Positions 32,333-41,355 of a stretch of DNA of 64,000 nt are shown here, in pieces. The position numbers and the translations under genes were made by a program. The notes below the pieces were generated by a model, which searched no databases, was not told where the DNA came from, and was given only the letters and a program-made list of their open reading frames with translations. The DNA is taken from NCBI RefSeq assembly GCF_002343915.1, contig NZ_NETK01000001.1, positions 11,122,001-11,186,000 of the forward strand. Direction: 5' to 3'. Numbering within the stretch: the stretch's first letter is position 1; every line of letters begins with the position of its first letter. The stretch comes from Nannocystis exedens (GTDB lineage Bacteria; Myxococcota_A; Polyangia; Nannocystales; Nannocystaceae).

Positions 32333-32740
32333 ATGGCGGCGACGAGTCGTAAGCACCTGTTCGCGACCGAGCTGTACGCTCCGGAGCCGACGGTCCGGTT
32401 CTCCTTCGAGGGAGACACCACCGGGCTCGTGGATGCCGGGAGCCTCGCCCGCAGCAGCTACACCGTCACCTGGACCGGCAAGCCCTTCGCGCAAGTGTGG
32501 CTCGCCGCCAAGCCCGCGTTCGCCCCCACCCACGACGTGTTTCTCGGCTACCACCCGCCCGAGACGGCGACGGCCACCTTGGCGGCGCAGTTCATCGCGG
32601 ACGCGCTTCAGCGCGAGGTGACGGTCGAAGGACGCGTCGTGACGCCGAGGCCGCTCTCGTCGTTCTTGAGCCGCCGCTTGTTCTTGACCGAGAAGGACTT
32701 CAAGAAGTCCATCGCCGCGCTCGAAGAGCTGCAGAGGTGA
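32333..32740 (+). CDS. Hypothetical protein
   Basis: 135 residues, MAATSRKHLFATELYAPEP onward, with a beta-rich N-terminal part (SSYTVTWTGKPFAQVWLAAK) and helices at the end (EKDFKKSIAALEELQR). Its stop overlaps the next gene's GTG (GTGA), so it is co-translated with the large methyltransferase fusion. No family recognised; a nucleic-acid-related role is a guess. Confidence 0.6.
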   Translation: MAATSRKHLFATELYAPEPTVRFSFEGDTTGLVDAGSLARSSYTVTWTGKPFAQVWLAAKPAFAPTHDVFLGYHPPETATATLAAQFIADALQREVTVEGRVVTPRPLSSFLSRRLFLTEKDFKKSIAALEELQR

Positions 32741-35700
32741 GCGTGCCGGCGCTCGAAGATGCCGCATCCCTTCCGCCGCCGGTGCCACCGGCGGCTCGTC
32801 AGGAGGAACCGCCCGACGTCTCGATCGACGACATCCCGCGGGAGCTCGCCGAGCGCGCGCACACGGGCACATCCCACGTGCCGGACCGACGGGGCCACCA
32901 GGTGCGGCAGGGCTACCTCGAGCACATGCGCCGGGTCTGGCACGCGCTACAGCGCCGAGCGCGTGACGAGGCCGAGCTCACGCAAGCCCTGGCGCTGTTT
33001 CGGCAGTACCGGGTCGACTGGTTGAAGCGGCAGCGGGAGGTCTTGAGCACCCGCGCCGGCCTCGTGAGCACGCTCGTCGCGGGGCCGTCACGATTCCCGG
33101 TCCGCCAACAAGAGAAGCGGAGCCAGGTCTACGAGAAACGGGTCAACGACTTTCTCGACTGGGACGAGAAGCGGCAGCGCGCGATGCTGCACGAGGTGCG
33201 GCCCTCTCAGCCGCGGGTCATCTCGTCCGACCGGAGCGACGCTGTCGAGCTCCTGCAGCGGAAGGTCGAAGAGGGCAGGGTGCTGCAGCAGCGCATGCGC
33301 GCGGCGAACCAGATCATCCGACGGAACCTCACCGACGCGCAGAAGATCGAGCAGCTGGGGACCCTCGGCATCAAGCCTGTGAGCGCGGCCGAGTTGCTCA
33401 AGAAGGACTTCGCCGGACGGATCGGCTTCCCCGACTACGCCCTGACGAACAACCTCGCAAACATCCGTCGCATGGAGCAGCGCATCGCGGAGCTCCAGCA
33501 GGAGCGCGCGCGACCGGCCGGCGGCTTCGCGTTCGACGGCGGTCGCGTCGAGGAGAACACCGACAAGAACCGGATTCAGATCTTCTTCGACTCGAAGCCC
33601 TCGTTCGAGGTGCGCGAGCGGCTGAAGCGCTCGGGCTTCCGGTGGGCGCCCTCCGATGGAGCTTGGCAGCGGCAGCGCAACGAGGCCGCGCGCCGAGCCG
33701 TCGCCGAGGTGCTTGGCGTCGCGTGGCCGAGCGCGCCCGCGACCGCGGAGGCATCCGCACCGCCAGAGCCGCTCGACGCGGATGTCGTGCCGTTCCACCC
33801 CGTGCGTGAGGACGTCGAGGGCGAGGAGAGTTGCCACTGCGGATGCAAGGCGGGCGCGACGGAGGGCGAGGCGAACGCGGCCGAGCTCGGAACCTCTCCG
33901 GCGAGCGTCGCCGGCGTCCCCACCGACGCCGAGCTCGCGGAAGGACGCAGGCTCGCGCGCGAGCTGTTCGCCACGTCACCGCAGGCCTGTCCCGTCCCCG
34001 CGACGCCCGATCGCACGCCGCTCGGTCCGGTGGTACCCCGACCGGACGCGGATGCGCTGACCTGGCGCGAGCTGGTGCTCGCGGCGTTTTCGGACCAGCG
34101 CGAGATGAAGTGCGCGGCCGCTCGAGTGCTCGAGTACCTTCGCGCCGGCGGCCGCATCGTGCCGAGCCCGGGTGACCCGAGCCTCGACCTGGTCACGCCG
34201 CCCTGGAAAACGAAGCAGCTGACGACGGCGGCCGCGCTTGAGCGGATCATGTCCGCGACGCGGAAGGTGTGGGTCGGCCTGCTCAACGAGAGGCAGCTCG
34301 ACGCGTCGAGGGGCCCGGTCAACGACTATCTGGCGGCCGGGCTCGAACGGCGGCGGCTGGCCGTCGTGGCGGGCGCCGCCTCGAGGAAGGTCGCGGAGGC
34401 CGACCTCATCGACAAGCCGCGCCTCGTTCCGGGCATCGGGTATCGGTTCGCGTCCGAGGACGCCTGGGTCAGCGAGTGGCAGCCGGCCATGTTCCAGGAC
34501 ACCGACGTGGAGGGGGCGAGCTTCCGCACCCGCTCGAGCCTCAGCGGGACTGGGTCTGGCCCAGGTGGCGGCGATTACAACATCTTCGAGCTGCGAGACG
34601 GCGGTTTCGCGGCGCAGCCCGCGAGCATGAGCCCGCCGAGCCGGGCGTACTCAGACCGCAACGCACGGGCGAGGGCGGAGAGGGAAGAGCGAGCGTCCGC
34701 ACCGGCAGTTGCGCCCGCCAGGGCAGAGCGAGCGTCCGCGCCGGCAGCCGCGCGCGCGAGGGCAGAGCGAGGCCCCGCCCCAGCAGGGGCACGCGCCGCG
34801 GCGGCATCCAAGCTGCGAGCCGCAGCCGACACGTTGCATGGGCGCGCCGAGCAAGAACTCCGCCGTCCCCGCAACGCGAACACCCCGCGCCGGGCAGGGA
34901 TCGCAGCGGGCATCGACCAGAGCGCGAGGCATCAGCAGGCCGTCGCGGACTCGATGCGCCGCGTCGCCGATGCCGTAGAACGCGGCGCAGCGCCTCATCT
35001 ACACGGCGTGTCTTCTCGGACCCACGTCGAGCTGCTCCGCGGGGTGCTCGCGCGGCTCATCCCGCCGAGGGAAGAACAACGCGGCCGGGTCCTCACCAGC
35101 GAGGACCTCGCGCGCGCGAAGTACCCCTGGCCTGACCCCTGGCCCGACCACTACCTCGGCTCGCTGATGAAGCTCGAGGGCGAGCGCGGCCTCAAGGACC
35201 TCGCGGGCAAGTTCCGCAGGCTGTTCCAACACGCCGACAACCGCCAGAGCTACGAGTTGACGGACCCACGGCTCATCCGCGAATTCGAGGAGCTCGGCGA
35301 GAAGGTCGCGAAGCTCGACCCGTGGATGTCCAAGCGGATCAAGGACGAGGTCGCGGACTTCCATCGAGTGCAGCGGATGGGTCTCGACTCCCCGGAGAAG
35401 TTTCGGGCGGCGCTGGGCGAGTTCTTGAGCTGCTGCTACGGCCGGCCGCAGCAGGAGGACCCGATCAAGGCGGCCGAACGTGCCCTCGTCGGCGTGCGCT
35501 TTCCTGGCTTCGTGCCGACCCCGGCGGACCTGGCCGACGAGGTGGTCGCGCTCGCGAAGCTCCGCCCGGGCATGCGGGTCCTTGAGCCGTCGGCGGGAAG
35601 CGGTGCCCTCGCCGAGGCGATCCAGCGCGCGCAGCCGGCAGCCGAGCTCGACGTGATCGAGCGCCAGGAGAGCCTGCGCAACCTGCTCGCCGCGAAGGGC

Positions 35701-38118
35701 TTCAGGCTGATCGGCCGCGACTTCCTCGAGCACGACCAGGGCGGCTACGACGCCATCATTCAGAACCCACCCTTCGAGGACAACCAGGACGTCGCGCACG
35801 TCCGCCACGCGTTCACGTTGTTGAAGCCCGGCGGGGTCCTGGTCTCCATCATGAGCAAGGGTCCGTTCTTCCGACAGGGCCGGATCGAGACCGAATTTGT
35901 GCGCTGGCTGGAGAGCATCGGCGGCACCTGGCAGGACAACGACGAGGGCGCCTTCCTCAAGTCGTCTCGGCCCACCAACGTCGCCACCGTCACCGTGCAT
36001 CTCCGACGACCCACGGAGGTGATGAACGTGCCTCGCACCCGACCGGAGTACCCGATCGTCCCCATCCCGACCTACGTCGCGCCTCGGCGCCCCTCGTTGG
36101 TGCAGCGCCTGCGCGAGCTTGGTCCCCGGGAAGTCCTGGAGTTCGAGGCCGGCGGCCGAGGGTGGAGGGTGTTCTGGAACCGCGACGACCTCGTCTTGAT
36201 GCGAGACGACGGTGAGCAGGAGACCCGCTATCCGGGGCCCGAGTCAGCGTCCCTCGACATCGTCAAGATGCTCGGACCGGAGGCCGCGGAAGGCCTCGCC
36301 GCGGAGCGACGCGCGGTGCGAGAGTTCCGCAACGAGCACGAGGCCGAGGATCCCCAGGGCTTCGCGCGGCGCAGCGCGGCGAAGGATGAACGGGTCCGGC
36401 GCCGCGACGCCGCCGTCGATGCGACGCTGGCGACCATCCTCGCCGCCGTGTCGGATGGTCCGAAGACACGGGGGCAACTACGCGGCGACCACCTGGACCA
36501 GGCGATCGCTCGCGGCCTCGAGCGCGGCGTCCTTCGCTACAGCAACCAGTTCAGCGCGGGCCACGACCAGTTCGAGCGCGCAGACCAGCCCTGGCCACCT
36601 GGACCGTACCGACACGTCCCCGCAGGCCCCCAACCCCCGCCATGGCCTCCCCAGGAAACAACGACCGTGAGCACGACACGCATGCCCCCGAAGAAGGCCG
36701 CCAAGAAGAAGGCCGCCAAGAAGAGCTCGAGCTCGAAGTCCCAGTCCGGAGCGGCGGCGAAGACCGCTGCCCGCGAGGGCAAGCAGGCCAGCGCCGCGGC
36801 GAAGACGGCGAAGCGGGAGGGCAAAGAAGCCCAGGCCGCGGCGAAGAAGGCCGAAAGGGAAGGCAAGCAGGCCCAGCAGGCCGCCAAGAAGGCCGAGCGC
36901 GAGGCAAAACAAGCCGAGCAGGCCGCCAAGAAGGCCGAGCGCGAGGCGAAGCAGGCCGAGCGGGAGCGGGCCCGAGAAGCCGAGGTCGCCCGCGCTGCCG
37001 ATCGAGAGCGTCGTGAAGCCGAGCGCCTGGCGCAACGAGAACGGACCGCCTCCGCCGAGCGCCCGCTCACCGCCCACGTGGCGGCGATCGATCCGGTGAC
37101 CGAGGAACCTGTCCGCGCGAGCATGTTGGGCGCCGAGCTGCGGCGGGGATACATGGCCGAAGTGCCGACCCCCCACGGCCGCGTCACGGTCTACGTCGAT
37201 CCCGACGACATCGAGCCGCGGCTCAGCCGCTTCGTCGTGCCCGCCGAGCGCGCGCCGAAGTACCGGCGCGCAGCGGCCGAGCAAGCCGCCGACGAACAAC
37301 GCCGGCGCAGCCACAAGACGAGGACACGGGTCCTGCCGTTCCGCTCCACCCGCAACGCGGTGCAGGAGTACATGCGGAACAACGGCCTCTACCACTCGCT
37401 GAACTACGCGCCCGATGTGGAGACGATCACCGAGTGGATGTCGCGCCAGGAGGTGAAGCGGGGCAAGCGTCATGTCGGACTCGACCAGACCGAGGCAGGC
37501 AAGCGGCTGAAGCGGCTGTGGCGGGCCGGGCCGAAGTCCGGCACGACCGCGCTGCTGCAGTACCTGTTCGGCAAGGCTCGCCGCTGGGACCAGGTCCCCT
37601 GGGACCGCGTCACCGAGTTCGAGCGATACCTCGGCGCCGCGATCGGCCGCAACGCCCTCGACCGCGGGAAGACGGCCGACATCACGGTGACGTGGCGCCC
37701 CGAGCAGATCAGCTCGGGCGACCTGCCGAGCCCGTCCGAGTACGGGCGCCTCGCGCCCGAGCTGCAGGAGCCCGTGAAGAACGCCTACGACGCCGAGCGG
37801 TTCAAGGACGCCGTCAGCCGGAGCACGAAGGCGCTCAAGGACAACGAGCGCTGCCTGAGCAAGGACGCGGCTCGGATGGTGCGCCTCCGGATCCGGACCT
37901 TCCGCAAGTACGTGGACCAGCCCTGGCTCGCGCCCGAGCAGCTGTGCGCGGCCGACCCGCGCTACGGCGGGGAAGTGTGCTCGTACGACCCCCTCGAGAC
38001 GTACCTGCAGGAGCTCGAGGTCTGCTGCAAGAACGGCACTTGCGACCGGGCGGTCGCGGCCCGCTGGCTCACGGATGCCCGCGAGGCTCGAGTGCCGAGC
38101 GACGACATTCCGTTCTGA
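32737..38118 (+). CDS. Giant multidomain DNA-methyltransferase fusion protein
   Basis: 1793 residues from GTG 32737. Order: coiled-coil/helical N-terminus (to about 255); a small beta domain with NRIQIFFDSKPSFEVRERLK and SGFRWAPSDGAWQR, common beside methylases and primases on phage and plasmids; a CHCGC cluster; Ala/Arg-rich linker; N6-adenine-type methyltransferase with EPSAGSGALAEA (motif I, about 950) and IIQNPPFEDNQ (motif IV, NPPF at about 1010); winged-helix-like part; a histone H1-like Lys/Ala region (about 1316-1430, starting MPPKKAAKKKAAKK); and a C-terminal domain with TTALLQYLFGKARRWDQVPW. GTG 36667 or ATG 36682 could start a separate H1-like product. May modify and compact element DNA. 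Confidence 0.75.
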   Translation: MSVPALEDAASLPPPVPPAARQEEPPDVSIDDIPRELAERAHTGTSHVPDRRGHQVRQGYLEHMRRVWHALQRRARDEAELTQALALFRQYRVDWLKRQREVLSTRAGLVSTLVAGPSRFPVRQQEKRSQVYEKRVNDFLDWDEKRQRAMLHEVRPSQPRVISSDRSDAVELLQRKVEEGRVLQQRMRAANQIIRRNLTDAQKIEQLGTLGIKPVSAAELLKKDFAGRIGFPDYALTNNLANIRRMEQRIAELQQERARPAGGFAFDGGRVEENTDKNRIQIFFDSKPSFEVRERLKRSGFRWAPSDGAWQRQRNEAARRAVAEVLGVAWPSAPATAEASAPPEPLDADVVPFHPVREDVEGEESCHCGCKAGATEGEANAAELGTSPASVAGVPTDAELAEGRRLARELFATSPQACPVPATPDRTPLGPVVPRPDADALTWRELVLAAFSDQREMKCAAARVLEYLRAGGRIVPSPGDPSLDLVTPPWKTKQLTTAAALERIMSATRKVWVGLLNERQLDASRGPVNDYLAAGLERRRLAVVAGAASRKVAEADLIDKPRLVPGIGYRFASEDAWVSEWQPAMFQDTDVEGASFRTRSSLSGTGSGPGGGDYNIFELRDGGFAAQPASMSPPSRAYSDRNARARAEREERASAPAVAPARAERASAPAAARARAERGPAPAGARAAAASKLRAAADTLHGRAEQELRRPRNANTPRRAGIAAGIDQSARHQQAVADSMRRVADAVERGAAPHLHGVSSRTHVELLRGVLARLIPPREEQRGRVLTSEDLARAKYPWPDPWPDHYLGSLMKLEGERGLKDLAGKFRRLFQHADNRQSYELTDPRLIREFEELGEKVAKLDPWMSKRIKDEVADFHRVQRMGLDSPEKFRAALGEFLSCCYGRPQQEDPIKAAERALVGVRFPGFVPTPADLADEVVALAKLRPGMRVLEPSAGSGALAEAIQRAQPAAELDVIERQESLRNLLAAKGFRLIGRDFLEHDQGGYDAIIQNPPFEDNQDVAHVRHAFTLLKPGGVLVSIMSKGPFFRQGRIETEFVRWLESIGGTWQDNDEGAFLKSSRPTNVATVTVHLRRPTEVMNVPRTRPEYPIVPIPTYVAPRRPSLVQRLRELGPREVLEFEAGGRGWRVFWNRDDLVLMRDDGEQETRYPGPESASLDIVKMLGPEAAEGLAAERRAVREFRNEHEAEDPQGFARRSAAKDERVRRRDAAVDATLATILAAVSDGPKTRGQLRGDHLDQAIARGLERGVLRYSNQFSAGHDQFERADQPWPPGPYRHVPAGPQPPPWPPQETTTVSTTRMPPKKAAKKKAAKKSSSSKSQSGAAAKTAAREGKQASAAAKTAKREGKEAQAAAKKAEREGKQAQQAAKKAEREAKQAEQAAKKAEREAKQAERERAREAEVARAADRERREAERLAQRERTASAERPLTAHVAAIDPVTEEPVRASMLGAELRRGYMAEVPTPHGRVTVYVDPDDIEPRLSRFVVPAERAPKYRRAAAEQAADEQRRRSHKTRTRVLPFRSTRNAVQEYMRNNGLYHSLNYAPDVETITEWMSRQEVKRGKRHVGLDQTEAGKRLKRLWRAGPKSGTTALLQYLFGKARRWDQVPWDRVTEFERYLGAAIGRNALDRGKTADITVTWRPEQISSGDLPSPSEYGRLAPELQEPVKNAYDAERFKDAVSRSTKALKDNERCLSKDAARMVRLRIRTFRKYVDQPWLAPEQLCAADPRYGGEVCSYDPLETYLQELEVCCKNGTCDRAVAARWLTDAREARVPSDDIPF

Positions 38119-38129
38119 GGAGGCACACC

Positions 38130-38888
38130 ATGGCACTGGGAAAAGTTCTCGTCACCGTCTTCGCCACGGCCGCGACCCTTGCGGGCGCCGGCTACCTCAT
38201 CTCCACGTTCGGCCAGCCGACGCCCAACGGCACCGGCAACGGCAACGGCAACGGGCCCCCGAAGTTGGGCTCGTGGGAGTTCGCCGAGTGGACGACCACC
38301 GCGACCGACCCCGCCGCCGAGCTGCCGACGATCGTCGTGCTCCACGACACGGACAGCGGCGACGCGGACATCCGCGCGATGTTCGCCGGCTTCGAGTCGC
38401 CCGCGCGCGTCCTGGTGCCGCTGGGCACGGTCGGGAGCGGCCAGAAGCGCAGCTACATCGAGCCGCAGGCGGACCTGATGACGCTGCAGAAGGTCTCGAT
38501 CGGGCTGCAGGACTTCCTCTTCGCCGCGCTGCAGGAGCGGAAGGTGAAGGGCCGCCTCATCGTCGTCGGCCTCGGGTCGTCGGGCACGCTCGCGACCGCG
38601 CTGGGCCTGTTCGCCGGCCTCGCGGTCCGACAGGCTTACGCGCTCGGCGGGAGCTACAACACGAGCTCGGTGCCGCTCGCGCCCCAGGCCGACGTCAAGA
38701 TCCGCCAGTGGCTGCAGTCCGTGCTATCCAAGTCGGTGCAGGACGCCACCACCGAGGCTTTCAAGCTCATGACCTCGCGCGGCTTCAACGCCGAGCTGCT
38801 CATCGGCGACTTCGACCTCCCGGTCACGACCGCGGTCTTCAAGGCGTGGCTCTGGCCCGAGCTGCTGCAGGGGGTGGGGGAGGCGTGA
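38130..38888 (+). CDS. Membrane-anchored degenerate alpha/beta-hydrolase-like protein
   Basis: 252 residues; ggagg at 38117-38123 precedes ATG 38130. One N-terminal membrane segment (VLVTVFATAATLAGAGYLI) and a GNGNGNG linker lead to a fold with VVLHDTDSGDADIRAMFAGF and RLIVVGLGSSGTLATALGLF. It parallels the protein at 54542-55423 (VVWVLHGQDTDP, WVVVGYDVGADVALQ). The strict GxSxG nucleophile elbow is not present, so a structural rather than catalytic role is possible. Confidence 0.6.
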   Translation: MALGKVLVTVFATAATLAGAGYLISTFGQPTPNGTGNGNGNGPPKLGSWEFAEWTTTATDPAAELPTIVVLHDTDSGDADIRAMFAGFESPARVLVPLGTVGSGQKRSYIEPQADLMTLQKVSIGLQDFLFAALQERKVKGRLIVVGLGSSGTLATALGLFAGLAVRQAYALGGSYNTSSVPLAPQADVKIRQWLQSVLSKSVQDATTEAFKLMTSRGFNAELLIGDFDLPVTTAVFKAWLWPELLQGVGEA

Positions 38889-39604
38889 AGCGGACACGTC
38901 GGCGACGCCCCACGGACCCGAACCTCGCGATCGGGTACGTGCGGGTCAGCAAGGACGAGGGTCAGGTCAGCCCCGACGTCCAGCGCGGGCTGCTCGAGCG
39001 CTGGGCCGCCGAGCGGGGCAAGCGGCTCATCGCCGTCCACCAGGACCTCGGCGTCAGTGGCGCTACCCGGCTCGATCGCCGGCCCGGCCTCGTCGCGGCG
39101 CTCGCCGACCTGCAGGTTCACGGCGCCGGGGTGCTGGTCGCCATCCACCGGGACCGGTTCGCGCGCGACCGACACGTGGCGGCGGAGCTCGAGTTCATCG
39201 TCACGGAGCAACGCGCGCGGCTCGTGGCGCTCGACGGCACCGGCGAGAACGACAGCCCCGAGGACGTGTTCCAACGAGCCCTCTTCGACGCGCTCGCGCA
39301 GTACAAGCGGCTCTGGACGAAGGTCCGGACCCGCCAGGCGCTGGCGCACCGCCGGGCCGAGGGACGGGTCACCGGCCCGTGCGCCCCGTACGGTTTCGCC
39401 GCCCAGGGCAAGCACCTCGTGCCCGCCGAGAGCGAGCGGGCTGCAGCTGCTCGAGCTGCCGAGCTCGCCGAGACCGGCGCGTCGCTCCGTGCCATCGGCC
39501 GCCAGCTGTCGGCCGAGAACTTCATCCCCCGCGGGCGGGCCTGGCACACAGAGTCGGTCCGCCGGCTCCTCCGTTTGAGCGAGGACAGGACGGTGACCTC
39601 ATGA
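38885..39604 (+). CDS. Serine recombinase (resolvase/invertase type)
   Basis: 239 residues from a GTG overlapping the previous stop. Resolvase N-terminal domain: AIGYVRVSKDEGQVSPDVQR with the catalytic Ser in YVRVS, QDLGVSGATRLDRRPGL, VLVAIHRDRFARD (the RxxR active-site region) and DALAQYKRLWTKVRTRQAL. A C-terminal helix-turn-helix follows (GASLRAIGRQLSAENFIPRG, TESVRRLLRL). Small invertase/resolvase size, no large-integrase domains. It should resolve or invert DNA between short sites; it lies next to the defence pair and may have mobilised that module. Confidence 0.88.
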   Translation: MKRTRRRRPTDPNLAIGYVRVSKDEGQVSPDVQRGLLERWAAERGKRLIAVHQDLGVSGATRLDRRPGLVAALADLQVHGAGVLVAIHRDRFARDRHVAAELEFIVTEQRARLVALDGTGENDSPEDVFQRALFDALAQYKRLWTKVRTRQALAHRRAEGRVTGPCAPYGFAAQGKHLVPAESERAAAARAAELAETGASLRAIGRQLSAENFIPRGRAWHTESVRRLLRLSEDRTVTS

Positions 39605-39753
39605 ACGACCAGAAGAAGAAGCCGCCGCCGCCGCCGGTGGACATGTCGGCGTTCTTCGTCGGCTGCGTCATCGTCGGCGCAGGCCTCGGCCTGGCCTGGT
39701 ACCTCTGGCCGACCTCGCACAACGCCTACGCACGGCCGCTCTCGCGCGTTTGA
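39601..39753 (+). CDS. Small membrane protein (50 aa)
   Basis: ATG 39601 overlaps the recombinase stop. MNDQKKKPPPPPVDM is followed by one membrane helix (AFFVGCVIVGAGLGLAWYLW) and a short tail. The coupling and the clean helix support a real gene; function unknown. Confidence 0.55.
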   Translation: MNDQKKKPPPPPVDMSAFFVGCVIVGAGLGLAWYLWPTSHNAYARPLSRV

Positions 39754-40019
39754 AGCTCCCGCTCGACGACCGATCCGATCTGATCCTGTTGAAAGGGCAT
39801 CTACTCGTTGAAGAGGCGATCCTCGACGTGGCCGCGCTCCGCTGCGGCGACGGGAACAGGCTGAAGGGCGAGCGCATGCGCCTTGGCTTCGAGCAAAAGG
39901 TAGATCCAAGCCCAAGCACCGCGACCGGCCCGGCCGATTCGAGTCGAATCCGCGTCGCTCACGACACCACGAGCGACAGTAGGCCTCCTGCGGGTTGTTG
40001 TGCCGCGGCACCCTCCTGA
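39750..40019 (+). CDS. Uncertain open frame
   Basis: A TTG overlapping the previous stop opens 89 codons (LPLDDRSDLILLKGHLLVEE, LKGERMRLGFEQKVDP). The first half looks plausible; the second half is low in quality. No family recognised. The opposite strand is also open here. Treat as tentative; otherwise 39754-40095 is intergenic, with a TTGACA at 40035. Confidence 0.3.
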   Translation: MKLPLDDRSDLILLKGHLLVEEAILDVAALRCGDGNRLKGERMRLGFEQKVDPSPSTATGPADSSRIRVAHDTTSDSRPPAGCCAAAPS

Positions 40020-40095
40020 CTGCCGCGCAGGCCGTTGACAGCCCCGCTGGGCCCGCTGGCTCGCTGCGCGCTTCTGTCCTATCCTCGTGGCTCGC

Positions 40096-41355
40096 ATGCT
40101 CCGCGAGCTCCACCTCATCGACACCGGTCCGAGCCCCCGACTCGACGTCGAGCTCGCCGAACGGCTCAACATCCTGACAGGCGACAACGGGCTCGGCAAG
40201 AGCTTCCTGCTCGACGTCATCTGGTGGGTCATGACTGGTACCTGGGCCGGCCTCCCTGCCGGCCCCTTCCGCCCCCCCGGCCGCCCTTTCGCGCCGAAGG
40301 AAAGCCACCCCGAGCTACGGTGGCTCCTCGACGGCGCCCGCGAGCAGACCCGCGCTGCCTTCAAGCACAGTATCCAGCAGTGGAGCCGCCCCTCTCACGC
40401 GTTCCCGACGACCTCCGGCCCGTATCTCTTCGCCCATGCGGACGGCCGCTTCTCCCTATCCGACTCGCAACGCTGGCCGCGTGGGCCCGACGAGCCATGC
40501 GTAGTCTTTCCGTTCGACGAGCGGGCGATTTGGTACGGCCATGAGTCCAAGCTCTGCAAGGGCCTGCTCGACGACTGGGTGACCTGGTGCTTCATGTATG
40601 CCGCCGGCCAGTCTTCCCCGTATCCTCACCTTGAGCGCGTCCTGCAAGTGCTCTCTCCGCATCCGCACGAGCGCCTCGTCCTCGGCCAGCCGACCCGCGT
40701 CTCCCGCTCGCTGGCCCAAGACATCCCCATCCTCGAATTCCCGCACGCCGCGGTCCCGGTCATTCACGCCTCCGCGGGCATGAAGCGGATCCTCAGCCTC
40801 GCGTACATGCTTGTCTGGACCTACCACGAGCACGTACGCGCCGCCGAGCTCAGTGGCGTTGAGCCCGCCCGCGAGCTCCTCCTCCTCATCGACGAGGTCG
40901 AGGCCCACCTCCACCCGCAATGGCAGCGCCGGATCCTCCCCGCGCTCCTCGAAGCGATCCGTAGTCTGTGGGGCGACGTCCACGTCCAGCTCGTCGTCAC
41001 GACCCACTCTCCGCTGGTCCTTGCCTCGCTCGAGCCGCACTTCGAGCCCGAGCGCGACGCCCTCTTTCGCTTCGAACTCGTCGACGGCCGCGCGGCCATC
41101 GAGTGCCAGCCCTGGGCCAAGCAAGGGGACGTCGTCAACTGGCTTGTCTCGGACAACTTCGGCCTCGAGCAGGCCCGCTCCGTCGAAGCCGAGCGCGCGA
41201 TCGAAGCCGCCGAAGCCTTCATGCGCGGCGACACCGCCGCCCTCTCCGACGACCTCCGCACGAAAGACGCGATCGACGCCCAGCTCCGCCGCCTCCTACC
41301 GGGCATAGATCCGTTCTGGCCGCGCTGGATCGTGAGTACTCGGGTGGGCTCGTGA
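40096..41355 (+). CDS. AAA/ABC-type ATPase of a Septu-like defence pair (PtuA-like)
   Basis: 419 residues (a GTG at 40087 is an alternative start). NILTGDNGLGKSFLLDVIWW is the Walker A loop near residue 30; IHASAGMKRILSLAYMLVW is the ABC-type signature; ELLLLIDEVEAHLHPQWQRR is Walker B with the D-loop; VVTTHSPLVLASL is the switch His. This is the architecture of SMC-like AAA_15/AAA_21 ATPases that sense invasion in abortive-infection systems. The next gene encodes an HNH nuclease, giving the gene order of Septu (PtuA-PtuB). Start and stop overlap between the two support a complex. Confidence 0.75.
   Translation: MLRELHLIDTGPSPRLDVELAERLNILTGDNGLGKSFLLDVIWWVMTGTWAGLPAGPFRPPGRPFAPKESHPELRWLLDGAREQTRAAFKHSIQQWSRPSHAFPTTSGPYLFAHADGRFSLSDSQRWPRGPDEPCVVFPFDERAIWYGHESKLCKGLLDDWVTWCFMYAAGQSSPYPHLERVLQVLSPHPHERLVLGQPTRVSRSLAQDIPILEFPHAAVPVIHASAGMKRILSLAYMLVWTYHEHVRAAELSGVEPARELLLLIDEVEAHLHPQWQRRILPALLEAIRSLWGDVHVQLVVTTHSPLVLASLEPHFEPERDALFRFELVDGRAAIECQPWAKQGDVVNWLVSDNFGLEQARSVEAERAIEAAEAFMRGDTAALSDDLRTKDAIDAQLRRLLPGIDPFWPRWIVSTRVGS

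Noticed and set aside
29162..32872. 1236-codon open frame on the minus strand
   Set aside because: It is antisense to the LRR lipoprotein and peptidase-like genes, Arg-rich, with no domain; a by-product of high GC content.
36478..38136. 552-codon open frame on the minus strand
   Set aside because: Antisense to the methyltransferase fusion; its Leu/Gly-rich runs come from the Lys/Ala H1-like codons.
40035..40085. Promoter for the Septu-like pair (TTGACA at 40035, TATCCT at 40080)
   Set aside because: The spacing is about 39 bases, far too long for one promoter, and the -10-like box is too close to the start codon.
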